Shown here: positions 24,540 to 35,085 of the stretch, piece by piece
How positions within the stretch are numbered: the stretch's first letter is position 1
How the letters are laid out: the number at the start of each line of letters is the position of its first letter
DNA from: Nageia nagi
Lineage: Eukaryota > Pinophyta
NCBI GenBank assembly: GCA_050084985.1
Contig: JBITNC010000001.1
Location: 117,738,001 to 117,802,000, forward strand
Direction: 5' to 3'
DNA: 64,000 nucleotides
Program-made: the position numbers and the translations under genes
The notes under the pieces: generated by a model
The model's input: only the letters and a program-made list of their open reading frames with translations
Databases searched by the model: none
What the model was told of the DNA's origin: nothing

Positions 24540-25690
24540 TTGTTGTATAAAAGATCTTTTGATGGTGCTCTTCTTAGATGCTTAATGAGGCATGAAGTAG
24601 ACATGGCCCTTGATCAAGCTCGTGATGGTGAAAGTGATGGACACTTTAGTGCTATTTGTTTTATCAAAATTTTCTTAGACTAGATTATTATTAGTCTACT
24701 ATGCTTGAAGATTGTGAATTGCATATAAAAAAATGTGAACAATATCGAAAGAATGCTAGTCTTTGACCTTTTCCTTTCCATGCTTTGCATTCTATTATAT
24801 CTCCTTGGCCTTTTTCTATTTGGGAACTTGATTTTAAAGGTAAAACTAATCTTGTATCAAGAGATGGTCATAAGTTTATCATTAGAGCTATAAAAATATG
24901 GTACAAAATGGGTGGAGGCTATACCTATGAAATTCGTAAAAGGAGGTAAGATTGTTGAATTTATTGTTGAGTTTATCATTTCTAGATATGGTGTGCATTC
25001 TAAATTATTCCTAAATAATGGTACTAGCTTTAAAGGTAACAAAGTTAAATAATTTTGTTCTAAATATCATATTGAACAAAAATTCCTAGCCCATATTACC
25101 CCCAAGGTAATGGACAAGCTGAAGCTCTAACAAGGTCATTAAGAGTATCTTATCCAAAACTAATGAAAAAAATAGTAAAGATTAGCATGAATAACTCCCT
25201 TATGCTTTGTGGGCCTATAGAACATGTATAAGGACTTCCATATGGGTAACTCATTTCTCCTTGATGTATGGTGATGAAGTTATAGTCCCCCTTGAGTTAG
25301 ATATCCCATCTCTTCGTATGTCAATTGATAGTATCATTCTCGATGAGGATAGATGAAAAGCTAGATTAGCCCAACTAGAGGTCCTAGATGAAAAATGGGT
25401 TAATGCTCTAGAAAATGTTCACGTATACCATTCTAGAATAAAATTTTTTATAGCAAACATATCAAGCCTAAAAAATTTGAACAAAGTGGGTGAGCTAGTC
25501 TTAAAAGAAAACCTTGCTAATACTAAAGCTTTGGAAAATGAAATGAAAGGTAAGTTCAAACCTAACTGGATAGGTACTTATATTTTCATTTCAAATTACA
25601 AAAAGGTGCATATAAATTATCAATAATTGATGCTACAAAATAACATAATCCATTCAATATTATGCATCTAAAAAGTTTTAATGCTTGATA
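24540..25690 (+). pseudogene. Outer element integrase
   Basis: The zinc-binding start (SFDGALLRCL, near 24560) and core remnants (VEFIVEFIISRYGVHSKLFL with NNGTSF, near 24955-25035) are followed by an ITPYYPQGNGQAEA-like region near 25095, degraded. Then come SLMYGDEVIVPLELDIPSLR (near 25255) and KGKFKPNWIGTYIF (near 25545), the C-terminal DNA-binding part. Multiple frame breaks are present. The coding part ends about 170 bases before the inner element starts. Confidence 0.75.
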
Positions 25691-25862
25691 TTTTTCATAA
25701 AATTATGCATTTCTTCATATTTTTGTACTAACATTAGGTAAATAAGCCTATAACCTAGTGATGCCACTATGTTGTTCGCAATGCCATTGAATTCCATTGA
25801 TAAAAAAGTTCAAAAAAATGATCACCTCTTCCATATCATAATAAATAAATGAAAAAGGTACT

Positions 25863-26738
25863 TGTTAACACATAAAAATGAATTTATGTTTTTAAATCAA
25901 TAAATTAATGAAATATGCTTGGCCTAACTATAAGTCTTGAATGGATTAAAGTGATAATATCAATGTTTGGCTTGAATATGAATATTGTATGGTTTATCTT
26001 GAATATTGCATGGGTTATCTTGAATATTGCATGGTTTATCTTGAGTATTGCATGAATTAGCTTGAATATTGATGTATTTATCTTAAATCTTGTGAATTAA
26101 CCTTATTTATGTGGATGCACGCCGACCTATGGGTGGTATTATCTATTATCTATATAAATAAGGGATCTAATAGTAAGTCCACAACAACAAGGATACACAT
26201 GATCCCGCGTATGGTCTTGTAAGTGGCTACCCCTTAAGGTATCTCTTGGTACCACCTACAAGGCTGTGGTTTGTGTGCTTCCTTACGCGAGCTCTCCTGA
26301 CATATGCGATCAATTCTAATATTACACTACAATCTGAGATATCTATACTGAAGATCTGGACCTAATCGAGAGGTCAAAGCTATCAAGCTAGGGCCGCCGG
26401 TGCTCCTTTGTGAATGGAAGAACACCGTCGATGCTCTAATACTACTGAAACGGACCGCCTGTGGTCCTCTTTTCGCATCCTTGCAGGTCACAGCGTTGTG
26501 GAAAAGCCAGCTTATCATCACTACATCGCCAATATCTACATCTTTCGTTGTCAGGTACGTTCCGTGAGGTAAGTACATGAATCACAGTCTTGGTTGGTAC
26601 AAGTACACTGCTGAATTGGTTATGTTGTTTATTGATATCTAGAATAAATCGCTATCCGTAGCTAGTATACAGATAATATTGAGTTTGTAGATATTTCTCT
26701 GTTTATTTATTTACATGCTCAATTTTTATTTGTAAACA
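25863..26738 (+). repeat. 5' LTR of the inner element
   Basis: It starts TGTTAACACA and ends TGTAAACA. TATATAAATA at 26151-26160 is the likely TATA box. Early in the LTR the phrase TTGAATATTGCATGGTTTATC is repeated about four times (25975-26060). GC-rich palindromic motifs, including GGACCGCCTGTGGTCC, lie at 26391-26470. Confidence 0.93.
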
Positions 26739-26740
26739 TT

Positions 26741-26759
26741 TGGTGAACCCGACGTGAAC
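26741..26759 (+). other. Primer-binding site of the inner element
   Basis: TGGTGAACCCGACGTGAAC begins two bases after the LTR end, the expected place for pairing with a tRNA 3' end (CCA gives TGG). I could not name the tRNA with certainty. Confidence 0.75.
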
Positions 26760-26829
26760 TACACATCATTATACTAAAACCCTAAAGGTTTTAGTTAGGA
26801 TTAACATCTGTTTTGTGAGTGTCTTAGTA

Positions 26830-28134
26830 ATGGAATAGCTTAAGTTATTCTTGCGAAGCCTTTCAAAAAGAGATTTGGATGAGTTATTGGTAGAAATCAG
26901 ACATGATGATCCGAAGGGATCCGGAGGAATACAAAATAGCGCTGAGGGTGACAATAGCAATTTTTAGGCTACTATGGAAGGTATGCAGAGGTAGATAGAC
27001 AGATTGGTAAGAAGATCAATGCCACCTAATGATTCTTTCGAATTTGGTAGTCCTTTATGCGATGACATTCGTAGGCATATGCCACCATCCAATTACAAAG
27101 AACCAAAATTCAGTAAGTTCAATGGTGGAGGAGATCCAAGGAGACATATACAAGGATTTAAGGATGAATGTGAACTCACAATTGGTACTAATCAAAGATT
27201 GCAGGCTAAATTCTTCCCCCAGAGCTTGGAAGGAGATGCACGAGAATGGTTTTATGGCTTACCTAAAGGGTCCATTACATCATTTGAGGAATTCAGTGAT
27301 GTGTTTCTGAAGCAATATAAGCATAACATCAAGAAGGAGGTTATGCTATCAGATTTATGTGCTATTAAACAGGGCAGTGATGAGCAACTGGATAAATTTG
27401 TTGTAAGATTTAAGAAGACATGGCGGCAAGTAAAGATTAGGTTAACAGAAAAAGAGGTAAATAACATTTTTAAAGAAGCTGTTATATTGCCCTTAGAAGC
27501 ATATGTTATTGATTATACACATCTCCCATTTTCCGATATGACGTATAAACTGTTAGAGAAAGAAAAAGTCCTTGTGAAGCTAGGGCTTGTAAAATATGGT
27601 GATAATGAAAAGGCAAAAGCAAAGGATAAGAGATCGCATTCGCCGAAGAAAGAGAAAGATGTCCATATGGCTGAGAATACAAGTGAGATGAAGGAAAGGA
27701 GATATGTGAGATTTCCCATACCTCCAAGACAAATCCTAAAAGATCTTGTGGAAAAAGGGTTATTACAACCTTTACCGAAGCGTGAGGAAGATCCCACAGT
27801 AGAAAAACCCCATTGGTATAAGGAAGATAGATATTGTGAATATCATCAGGCTAAAGGCCATGCTACAAACGGATGTGGAAATCTTAGGGATAGAATACAA
27901 AAGCTCATAGAAGATGGATTCTATGTATGTCCAGCAAAGGTCAAAGATACAGGAGAAGAACAACATATCAATATGATCTTCCTTGAGGATGCTAACCCCG
28001 GAGGAGCTCCAAGCCTCCCGAAGGTATCATTTGGTAGATTGAAATACATAAAAAAAAAAAGAAAAGCTAGCAGTTGGTTCAGGTCTCTAACCGATGTCAG
28101 GGTTAAGAGATTGGGAGATTTCATGAAGTCATAA
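26830..28134 (+). CDS. Gag of the inner element, nearly intact
   Basis: From about 26995 to 28134 the frame is open (over 370 codons): a capsid-like core with KFSKFNGGGDPRRHIQGF, KFFPQSLEGDAREWFYGLP and FKKTWRQVKIRLTEKE, a lysine/glutamate-rich linker, and CEYHQAKGHATNGC, a CX2HX5-8 zinc-knuckle-like motif usual for Tat gag. In the same frame an upstream ATG at 26830 opens a plausible N-terminus (KRDLDELLVEIRH) interrupted by three TAG codons, each in a context where CAG (Gln) would fit. First ATG after the last TAG is at 27019. The protein would package element RNA; trans-supplied protease would be needed to process it. Confidence 0.88.
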
Positions 28135-28418
28135 CAGGAGCACCGGCGTTGTATTTCGGGAGAAAAAGATCACCGACGGTCCTCTTTTAGGAAAAAAATA
28201 GAGGAAAGCAAAAGATTCCAAGTACGTTCGCAACATGAAAGGTCAAAATTTTAGGCCATATCGTTGGTGTTCATTCGCAAAGATCACGGAACATCAAATT
28301 CATGCATCACAAGTACATGAACAAAGAACAAATCAGGTACCAAAAGTTTATGTTTTATATATCATGATCAAAATGTTTTTGTTAACAATGCAAACTGAAT
28401 GAGATTACATAGAGTGAT
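28135..28418. other. Spacer between gag and the antisense PMD gene
   Basis: No ORF. It contains GAGCACCGGCG (about 28138) and CACCGACGGTCCTCTTTT (about 28171), members of the GC-rich motif family of this element. Confidence 0.5.
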
Positions 28419-30125
28419 TTAAAATCTCCTACTAGACCCCCCACCCCCTACACTAGAGCTAGTAGCCCTGCTAGAGGTGCCACCCCCACACCGTGCCCTG
28501 TATTTCTCTGCACGGGCCTTCTCCTCGCCGATCTATCTCTCAGCCTGGTAAAGTTGCTCGTAGAGGACCTTGATTTCTTTGTTGGCCACCTGTAAGTCCT
28601 GGTAGATACCGGCATAATCTCCTCCTCTGAATTGTAGATGACCCTATAGCTCTCTGATCTCCTCATCCTTCTGATCGATTTGGCTAATCAACCTAGCTAT
28701 CTCAACCTCAGGATTTGTGACATAGCATTAACATATCATGTTAGTTCCTTGCGTATTATGAAAAATAGAAAGTCAAAGCAAAGTAAAAGAGAAAGTAGTT
28801 TACCATCATCATCTTCATCGTAGTCTTCATCCTCCCAGTCTGATTCTATCTTATATTCAGGTTCATATTCATCCTGGTCCAAATCAGTCTCCTCATTGTC
28901 ATCATGCCCTGCATCTAGAGATGTGTCAGGAGCATGTGTCTCTTGGGTCCTCATCCTCCCATGCATCATCACCCATGTCGGCATTGTGAATGCCTATGTA
29001 GTGAGGGTGGCGTGTCCTCCACCAGTCTAGATAGTCCTCTGTATGATCAGGTCCATCTAGGTCATCATCGACATCATAGTCGAAGTCCTCACTGGGGGAC
29101 TCCCAGTCTAGATCCCAGTCCAGCACTGGCTCGTAATCCTTCAGGAGGTGCCTGCTACGGTAATAGCGCACCACTATCCTGCAGTCATTCGGTATACCCT
29201 GCTGGAGGCTGAACTGACGGAGTACCTGCTCTAGTCTGTACGACTCCACTAAAGCCCTACGTGCCTGTAGGTAGGTAGGGTGTCTCACCCATGTCATCTC
29301 CTCTAGGTCTTCCTCCCACTCTGGTACACCTCCCCGATAAGGATGCCAGTAGATCTGCACCTCCTGTAGTAAGTCAAGTCGCACATGCCATCCCTCTAGG
29401 TCTATGCTAGGGAAGTCTGGTACCTCGGCTGTCACCCACTGCTACCAGGTGGGGGCATCATCCGGCTGGTCTAGGGGTAGTATAGTCAGTCTAGAAATAG
29501 AGATGTGTTCATAGGCCCACACCTGCAAGATCATAGAGTGAGCCACCTGTCTCCCCTTTCTCTCCACCTCTGCAAAGCCGTGGAGATCATGATAAAGTTG
29601 TGCCAGTATTGCGGGGCACCATGCATATCGCTGTCTGTGTATAACCATGTCCTGAATGATAGGAATCATACCCACTGGAAAGGTCTCACTGCTCTTGTAT
29701 GGATAGATAATAGCATCTAGAAGGCAGGCAATGAGGAGCCTCATCCGTAGGTCACCCCGTGCTGGAGGATCCTCTGGCACATGTCTCACTAGTGACACAC
29801 CTCTCTTCCTATGATTCACTTCGTCTGATCCCGTCAACCATGTAGCCCATACCTTTGCCTGTTCCAAGCTCAGAATAGGAACCATCTTCACTAGTTTCCC
29901 CCTGATAAGAAGTCTAGTGATCCTGTAGATATCCTCTAAGGTCACTGTAATCTCACCGGTGGGAAGGTGAAAGGTGTTGGAATTTGGATCCCACCTCTCC
30001 ATCAAAGCTGTAAGCATGTTGCGGTCATGAAATACATATTCAACAAATGCAAGGTGGCTGAATGAAATATCCTCTAGAATACTCTAGGCTACGTCAGTTT
30101 GGGGCCACTATTGGGCAGTGGTGAA
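28419..30125 (-). pseudogene. Antisense plant mobile domain (PMD, MAIN-like) gene carried by the inner element
   Basis: On the minus strand the frame from about 30125 reads SFSHLAFVEYVFHDRN, then the open part 30017-29442 begins MLTALMERWDPNSNTFHLPT and continues GEITVTLEDIYRITRLLIRG. This is the hallmark of the plant mobile domain of MAIN/MAIL1-like proteins and of transposon-borne relatives. One TAG at 29442-29444 separates it from a continuation (29435-28926) in the same frame, then an acidic segment (28984-28804) in another frame and a C-terminal coiled-coil-like part ending at 28419. A GT (28803) and an AG (28707) could bound a 97-base intron, though the phase does not fit cleanly. Two or three further stops lie near the N-terminus. 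The role in the element is unknown; host MAIN proteins act in transposon silencing and gene expression. Confidence 0.82.
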
Positions 30126-31189
30126 GGAGGCACTCTTACCGGATGGATGCGTAAGGTATGCACGGATCTACAAGAAAAGAAGGATGAAAGGCAAGTCAGT
30201 ATCAAGATGTGAAATGCAAGTAACAATAAAATAGTACAGGAAAATGAGGATCGCCTGCGGTCTACTACAGGTGAGAAGGATCGCCCATGGTCCAAACTAG
30301 GGTAGAAAGGACCGCCAACGGTCTTGTTTCTATGAAAGAGGGTAATAAAATTCAGGGTGCAGGTTCGTACAAGTGAGCATAAGGCAGCCATGGCACTGGA
30401 AGTTCGAAAAGAAGACTAAAAAGAGAAAAATGCAGAGCTAGGGTATGCAACAGTAAAACCCTAGAGGCAATCCAGGAAACCATTGTACAAGCAGCTAAAA
30501 CTTGAAGAGAAATAAAAACATAGCATGAAAAAGGTAGAAGAGGTAGTGTACCTAATGACCAGCAGGAGAATCAGCCACCAAGGTAGCTCTGTGTCCCTCT
30601 CGGTGTGTGATCGATAGGGCCATAGTGTGCAGCACAGCAATACAGGAAGGATTATTTAGCAATAGTGAAAAAAGCACCAGCTAAACCTCTCTGAATCAGT
30701 TTCTTGAGCTCTAGGATTCTCTCAGCTATGAAAATGACAGGGTGAACAAATGAGGAAGGGTGGGGCCCCTTTTATAGAAAGGTCAGGGCACACACTTCAA
30801 GAATAATTTCAATTTGAGTGTTTGGTGCATGTGGATCAGTAATTAGGCATCAATCTAGAATCCAGAGGTGATTCGTAGGGACATGATTTTCATGATTTTT
30901 GATGAATCCTTAAGAAAAGGACCGCCCGCGGCCTTAGTGAAGATCGTCGACATTCTAAGTTAGTAAGAAAGGACCGCATGCAGTCCTTTATCTAGAAAAT
31001 TAGTTTATTGAGTATCATGAGTGCATCATACATGTTTGATCAATGTTATATCCAGGAGAATATTGCCTTGAGTTTCATGTTTGCAGATCTGAATTATCAG
31101 CTTATCCAAGTATCATGTGTGCATCATAGGTGTTTGACGAACGATATATCCAGGAGAATATTGCTTTGAGTTTTTGTGTTTGCAGACTT
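30126..31189. other. Upstream region of the antisense gene with repeated GC-rich palindromes
   Basis: No ORF is convincing. GGATCGCCTGCGGTC (30248), GGATCGCCCATGGTCC (30278), GGACCGCCAACGGTC (30309), GGACCGCCCGCGGCC (30919) and GGACCGCATGCAGTCC (30971) recur. The region would hold the promoter of the antisense PMD gene. Confidence 0.6.
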
Positions 31190-31700
31190 GAGTGATCAGA
31201 TTATCATGCTTGTGAGGGGGGGTTCTAGCTTCCATAATCAGTTATCATGTTTGTGAGTGGAGTTCCAGCTCCCGTGGTTAGATTATCATGCTTATGAGAG
31301 GAGTCTAGCTCCCATGAGTCAGCTTATCACATGCTTATGAGTGGAGTTCAGCTCCCATGAGTTAGCTTATCACATGCTTATGAGAGGATTCTAGCTCCCA
31401 TAATCAGATTATCACATGCTTATGAGAGGAGTCCAGCTCCCATAGTCAACTTATCATGTGCCTATGAGTGGAGTTCAGCTCCCATAGTCAGCTTATCACA
31501 TACTTATGAGAGGAGTTTAGCTCCCATAGTTAGCTTATCATGTGGCTATGAGAGGAGTCTAGCTCCCATAGTCAGCTTATCATGTGCTTATCATGTGGCT
31601 ATGAGTGAAGTCCAGCTCCCATAGTCAGCTTATCATGAGCTTATCATGTGGCTATGAGTGGAGTCCAGCTCCCATAGTCAACTTATCATGCTTCTTGGTG
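31190..31700. repeat. Tandem array 1 of the inner element, about 42-bp unit, 11 copies
   Basis: Units share AG(T)CCAGCTCCCATAGTCAGC TTATCA and TG-CTATGAG(A/T)GG. Most are 40-43 bp; two late units are enlarged by about 12 bp through a doubled CTTATCATG(T)G block. Variation between units is mostly single bases. Confidence 0.92.
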
Positions 31701-32335
31701 GAGTATCATGTTCATCAGTTTATCATTATTCTGCGGAGTTCAGTTCTCATGCAACTGGAGTACACCTCTTGGTGCGAAGGCTCAGTTGTGTGGAACTTAG
31801 CTCTCATACATCAGCTTATCATGATTCTACGGAGTTCGGTTCTTATACAACTGGAGTACACCTCTTGATCCGAGGGCTCAGTTGTGTAGAACTTAGCTCT
31901 CACATATCAGCTTATCACTTGTTTTGCGGAGTTTGGTTCTTATGCAACTTGGTGCGAAGAGTTGTGTGGAACTTAGCTCTCACATATCAGCTTATCATTG
32001 TTCTATGGAGTTTGATTCTTATGCAACTTGGTGCGAAGAGTTGTGTGGAATTTAGCTCTCACATATCAACTTATCATTGTTTTGCAGAGTTCGGTTCTCA
32101 TGCAACTGGAGTACACATCTTGGTGTGAAGGCTCAGTTGTGTGGAACTTAGCTCTCATACATCAGCTTATCATTCTTCTATGGAGTTCGGTTCTTATGCA
32201 ACTTGGTGCGAAGAGTTGTGTGGAACTTAGCTCTCACATATCAGCTTATCATTGTTTTGCGAAGTTCAGTTCTCAGGCAACTGGAGTACACCTCTTGGTG
32301 CGAAGGCTTAGTTGTGTAGAACTTAGCTCTCTCCT
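31700..32335. repeat. Tandem array 2 of the inner element, long (about 95 bp) and short (about 79 bp) units, 7 copies
   Basis: Units contain GGAGTTCGGTTCTCATGCAA, then in long units CTGGAGTACACCTCTTGGTG, then GTTGTGTGGAACTTAGCTCT and CACATATCAGCTTATCAT. The order is long, long, short, short, long, short, long. Short units lack the GGAGTACACCTC block and a GGCTC block. The AGCTC-CA-A-TCAGCTTATCAT core is shared with array 1. Confidence 0.92.
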
Positions 32336-32560
32336 ATGTGTGGTTATGGTTATCATGTGTTGTTATGGGTGTTGTTATGTGTTATCATGTCTTATCTTGT
32401 GAGTTGGTCATGTGTGTTATCATGTCTTGTCATGTGTGTTGTCATGTGTTGTCGTGTTTTATCTGGTGATGTGGTCTTGTCAAGATGTCGTACGGTCGAC
32501 ATGTGTGGTCAAGTCATTTGTTCGATCACTGTCATGTGTGTTGTCAAGTTTATCATCATG
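32336..32560. repeat. Simple TGTTATCATGT-type repeat region
   Basis: Short units around TGT(T)GT(T/C)ATGTGT are loosely repeated. It lies between the tandem arrays and the 3' LTR. Confidence 0.7.
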
Positions 32561-32809
32561 GGTCATCAGCATTACAGCAAGATTATCAGCTTATCAGATT
32601 ATCAGACATATCAAGCTATCACCTTCTACAGCAAAATGCAAGGGGGCAAGCATGCCCAAGGTAAATATCAAAAGGGAGTTTTCTTAACCTATAAGCTTTA
32701 TCATGATTAATGTTTATCATTGCTTATCAAAATTGTTTGCTATGATATTGTGTTTTTACTTTGAATGCAAAATCTCAAGTCACCTCATGTTTCTTTCGAT
32801 TTCACATCC

Positions 32810-32822
32810 AAAGTGGGGCATC
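32810..32822 (+). other. Polypurine tract of the inner element
   Basis: AAAGTGGGGCATC directly precedes the 3' LTR. The outer element has AAAGTGGGGTATC at the matching place (34350-34362), one base different. Confidence 0.75.
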
Positions 32823-33698
32823 TGTTAACACATAAAAATGAATTTATGTTTTTAAATCAATAAATTAATGAAATATGCTTGGCCTAACTATATGTCTTGA
32901 ATGGATTAAAGTGATAATATCAATGTTTGGCTTGAATATGAATATTGCATGGTTTATCTTGAATATTGCATGGGTTATCTTGAATATTGCATGGTTTATC
33001 TTGAGTATTGCATGAATTAGCTTGAATATTGATGTATTTATCTTAAATCTTGTGAATTAACCTTATTTATGTGGATGCACGCTGACCTATGGGCGGTATT
33101 ATCTATTATCTATATAAATAAGGGATCTAATAGTAAGTCCACAACAACAAGGATACACATGATCCCGCGTATGGTCTTGTAAGTGGCTACCCCTTAAGGT
33201 ATCTCTTGGTACCGCCTACAAGGCTATGGTCTGTGTGCTTCCTTACGCGAGCTCTCCTGACATATGCGATCAATTCTGATATTACACTGCAATCTGAGAT
33301 ATCTATACTGAAGATCTGGACCTAATCGAGAGGTCAAAGCTATCAAGCTAGGGCCACCGGTGCTCCTTTGTGAATGGAAGAACACCGCCGGTGCTCTAAT
33401 ACTACTGAAACGGATCACCTGCAGTCCTCTTTTCATGTCCTTGCAGGTCACAACGTTGTGGAAAAGGTAGCTTATCATCACTACATCACCAATATCTACA
33501 TCTTTTGTTGTCAAGTACGTTCCATGAGGTAAGTACACGAATCACAGTCTTGGTTGGTACAAGTACACTGCTGAATTGGTTATGTTGTTTATTGATATCT
33601 AGAATAAATCGCTATCCGTAGCTAGTATACAGATAATATTGAGTTTGTAGATATTTCTCTATTTATTTATTTACATGCTCAATTTTTATTTGTAAACA
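32823..33698 (+). repeat. 3' LTR of the inner element
   Basis: It is the gap-free partner of 25863-26738. The TATA box is at 33111-33120. Of about 28 differences between the LTRs, about 26 are transitions, many at former CpG sites, which fits decay of methylated cytosines. Confidence 0.93.
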
Positions 33699-33703
33699 GT
33701 ATT

Positions 33704-34362
33704 TCATTCCTTTGATTTCATTTCATTTTCGTAAAAAGTTGCTTATTATTAATGCTTATCAAAACATGTCAATATGGTATTTTATTTTTGTTCATATCAT
33801 TGGCCTCCTTTATAAGGAAGGGAAACTCTTATCAATAAATTAATGAAAATATGGTGGCTTAGGAAACCAAGATGATCATTCTTATCATTTGATGCCTTTG
33901 TAAAGAAGGGTTCATCTTATCATTTGGTACCTTTGTAAGGAAGGGCCATTTATATTCAAATACATGGAAACATGGTGGCTTGAGAAACTAAGCTGATCAA
34001 TCTAAACTATTTATCATCTTCATCTTAGTGGGTAAGTCACCAAGGACAGGTTTGCTTTCTTATCACTTATCATACTTTCCATATCATGTTCATATTTGAG
34101 ATATATTGTGCAAAAATATTCTTTTCTAAGCTCTTTTCAAGTACCTTTTTATTTGGCTTGGATTGCTCCTATTATGAGAGGTCCATCATGTCACAACCAA
34201 TTGAAAGAGTGGGAATAACATAAGCAAAACCATGATATCTGAAGCTACCACCATGTCACAATTTTTAGGGATTATCTTCTTACCTTTTTTGTTATACTTT
34301 GAATTCATGCTTTGATTTTCTTTTGCCTCAAAAGCATAAAAACATATTTAAAGTGGGGTATC
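33704..34362 (+). other. 3' untranslated part of the outer element, with a degenerate repeat
   Basis: This continues the sequence left of the inner insertion. Two diverged copies of a block with CTTTGTAAGGAAGGG and ATGGTGGCTTGAGAAACTAA lie at about 33800-34010. It ends in the polypurine tract at 34350-34362. Confidence 0.6.
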
Positions 34363-35085
34363 TATTAATACCTAAAAAGGAATTTTGATTTAATTAAAAT
34401 ACCATTTTATATATTTGAAATAATTTAATTAATATATTAAATAAATGCTCTTTTCTATGTGCACTCTCATCTACCTTTATGTTTTGTGGTAACAAGTCAA
34501 CTCAACATCACAATAAGCCTAAAGAGGAGCCTTAGCAATATACTTCTTGCCTATAAAGGTGGAAAGTTTGTGCATGATAAAAAATATGACATGAAATATC
34601 ATAATCCTGAATCCTTGATAGGTGGGAATATACTTATTTCAATCGTGATCAATGTTTCTTAACATCACCTATCATCTTTGGATTTTGTTATACTTTGAGC
34701 TCTACATTCCTCCATTTTTTCATCCCTTCATGATCAAGATTCAACACATCAAAGCTAGGATGAAAACATTGAGTGAAAGGGCAATGTATTATAGAATGAT
34801 AACTAGGTGCTATCATTGCATTGCCATTGTCATTGGTTTGAGGTCATATTGGTGGCTTTGTATTTTGGGAAAGCTCATTGTTCATCCTCTTTTGATCTAA
34901 TTTCATTCTCATTTATCATCATAGGTAAAGTACATATTTGTATCTTTCGTTAATCCATTTTTGATAAGTTAAGGTCAAGGAGATCATTTTCATCTTTCAT
35001 GTCATCAATTTCTTGTTATTCATAGTAAATTAGTGAATTTAATTATTCTATAATAAACTTAATAATTATTATTTCAGCTATAATA
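34363..35085 (+). repeat. 3' LTR of the outer element
   Basis: It starts TATTAATACC (a worn TG) and ends ATAATA (a worn CA), 723 bp, and aligns with 18613-19326. A CTATAAAGG block at 34551-34559 matches the TATA box of the 5' LTR. The two LTRs differ far more than those of the inner element, so this element is older. Confidence 0.8.

Larger units (their letters stand above)
25863..33698 (+). mobile_element. Inner non-autonomous LTR element with gag, antisense PMD gene and tandem arrays
   Basis: Two 876-bp LTRs (25863-26738, 32823-33698) align without gaps and differ at about 28 sites by my count. Flanks GTACT (25858-25862) and GTATT (33699-33703) are a 5-bp target duplication with one change. 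Inside are a primer-binding site, gag, an antisense plant-mobile-domain gene, tandem arrays and a polypurine tract. There is no protease, RT, RNase H or integrase, so movement would need another element's enzymes. Such gag-only elements are known as TR-GAG elements; an antisense extra ORF and hypervariable 3' repeats are known from the Tat lineage. Confidence 0.9.
18613..35085 (+). mobile_element. Outer Tat-lineage Ty3/Gypsy retrotransposon (interrupted)
   Basis: Related LTRs at 18613-19326 and 34363-35085 bound gag, protease, RT, RNase H, a second RNase H and integrase, in that order on the plus strand. A 7.8-kb element (25863-33698) is inserted in the 3' untranslated part; without it the element is about 8.6 kb. 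Archaeal-type RNase H between RT-RNase H and integrase marks the Tat lineage of plant Ty3/Gypsy elements. All genes are broken. The flanks ATGCC and ATTTC are a possible worn 5-bp target duplication. Confidence 0.85.

Noticed and set aside
26327-26578. Minus-strand ORF in the inner 5' LTR, with a counterpart at 33224-33538
   Set aside because: It lies wholly in the LTR, on the opposite strand to gag, and has no family features.
28934-29212. 92-codon plus-strand ORF
   Set aside because: It is a shadow of the antisense PMD gene.
31190-32335. CRISPR-like repeat array
   Set aside because: Units are contiguous diverged repeats without unique spacers, in a plant retrotransposon.
31605-32710. Overlapping ORFs of 87-156 codons in the tandem arrays
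   Set aside because: They are open only because the repeat unit lacks stops in some frames; their proteins are plain translations of the repeat.
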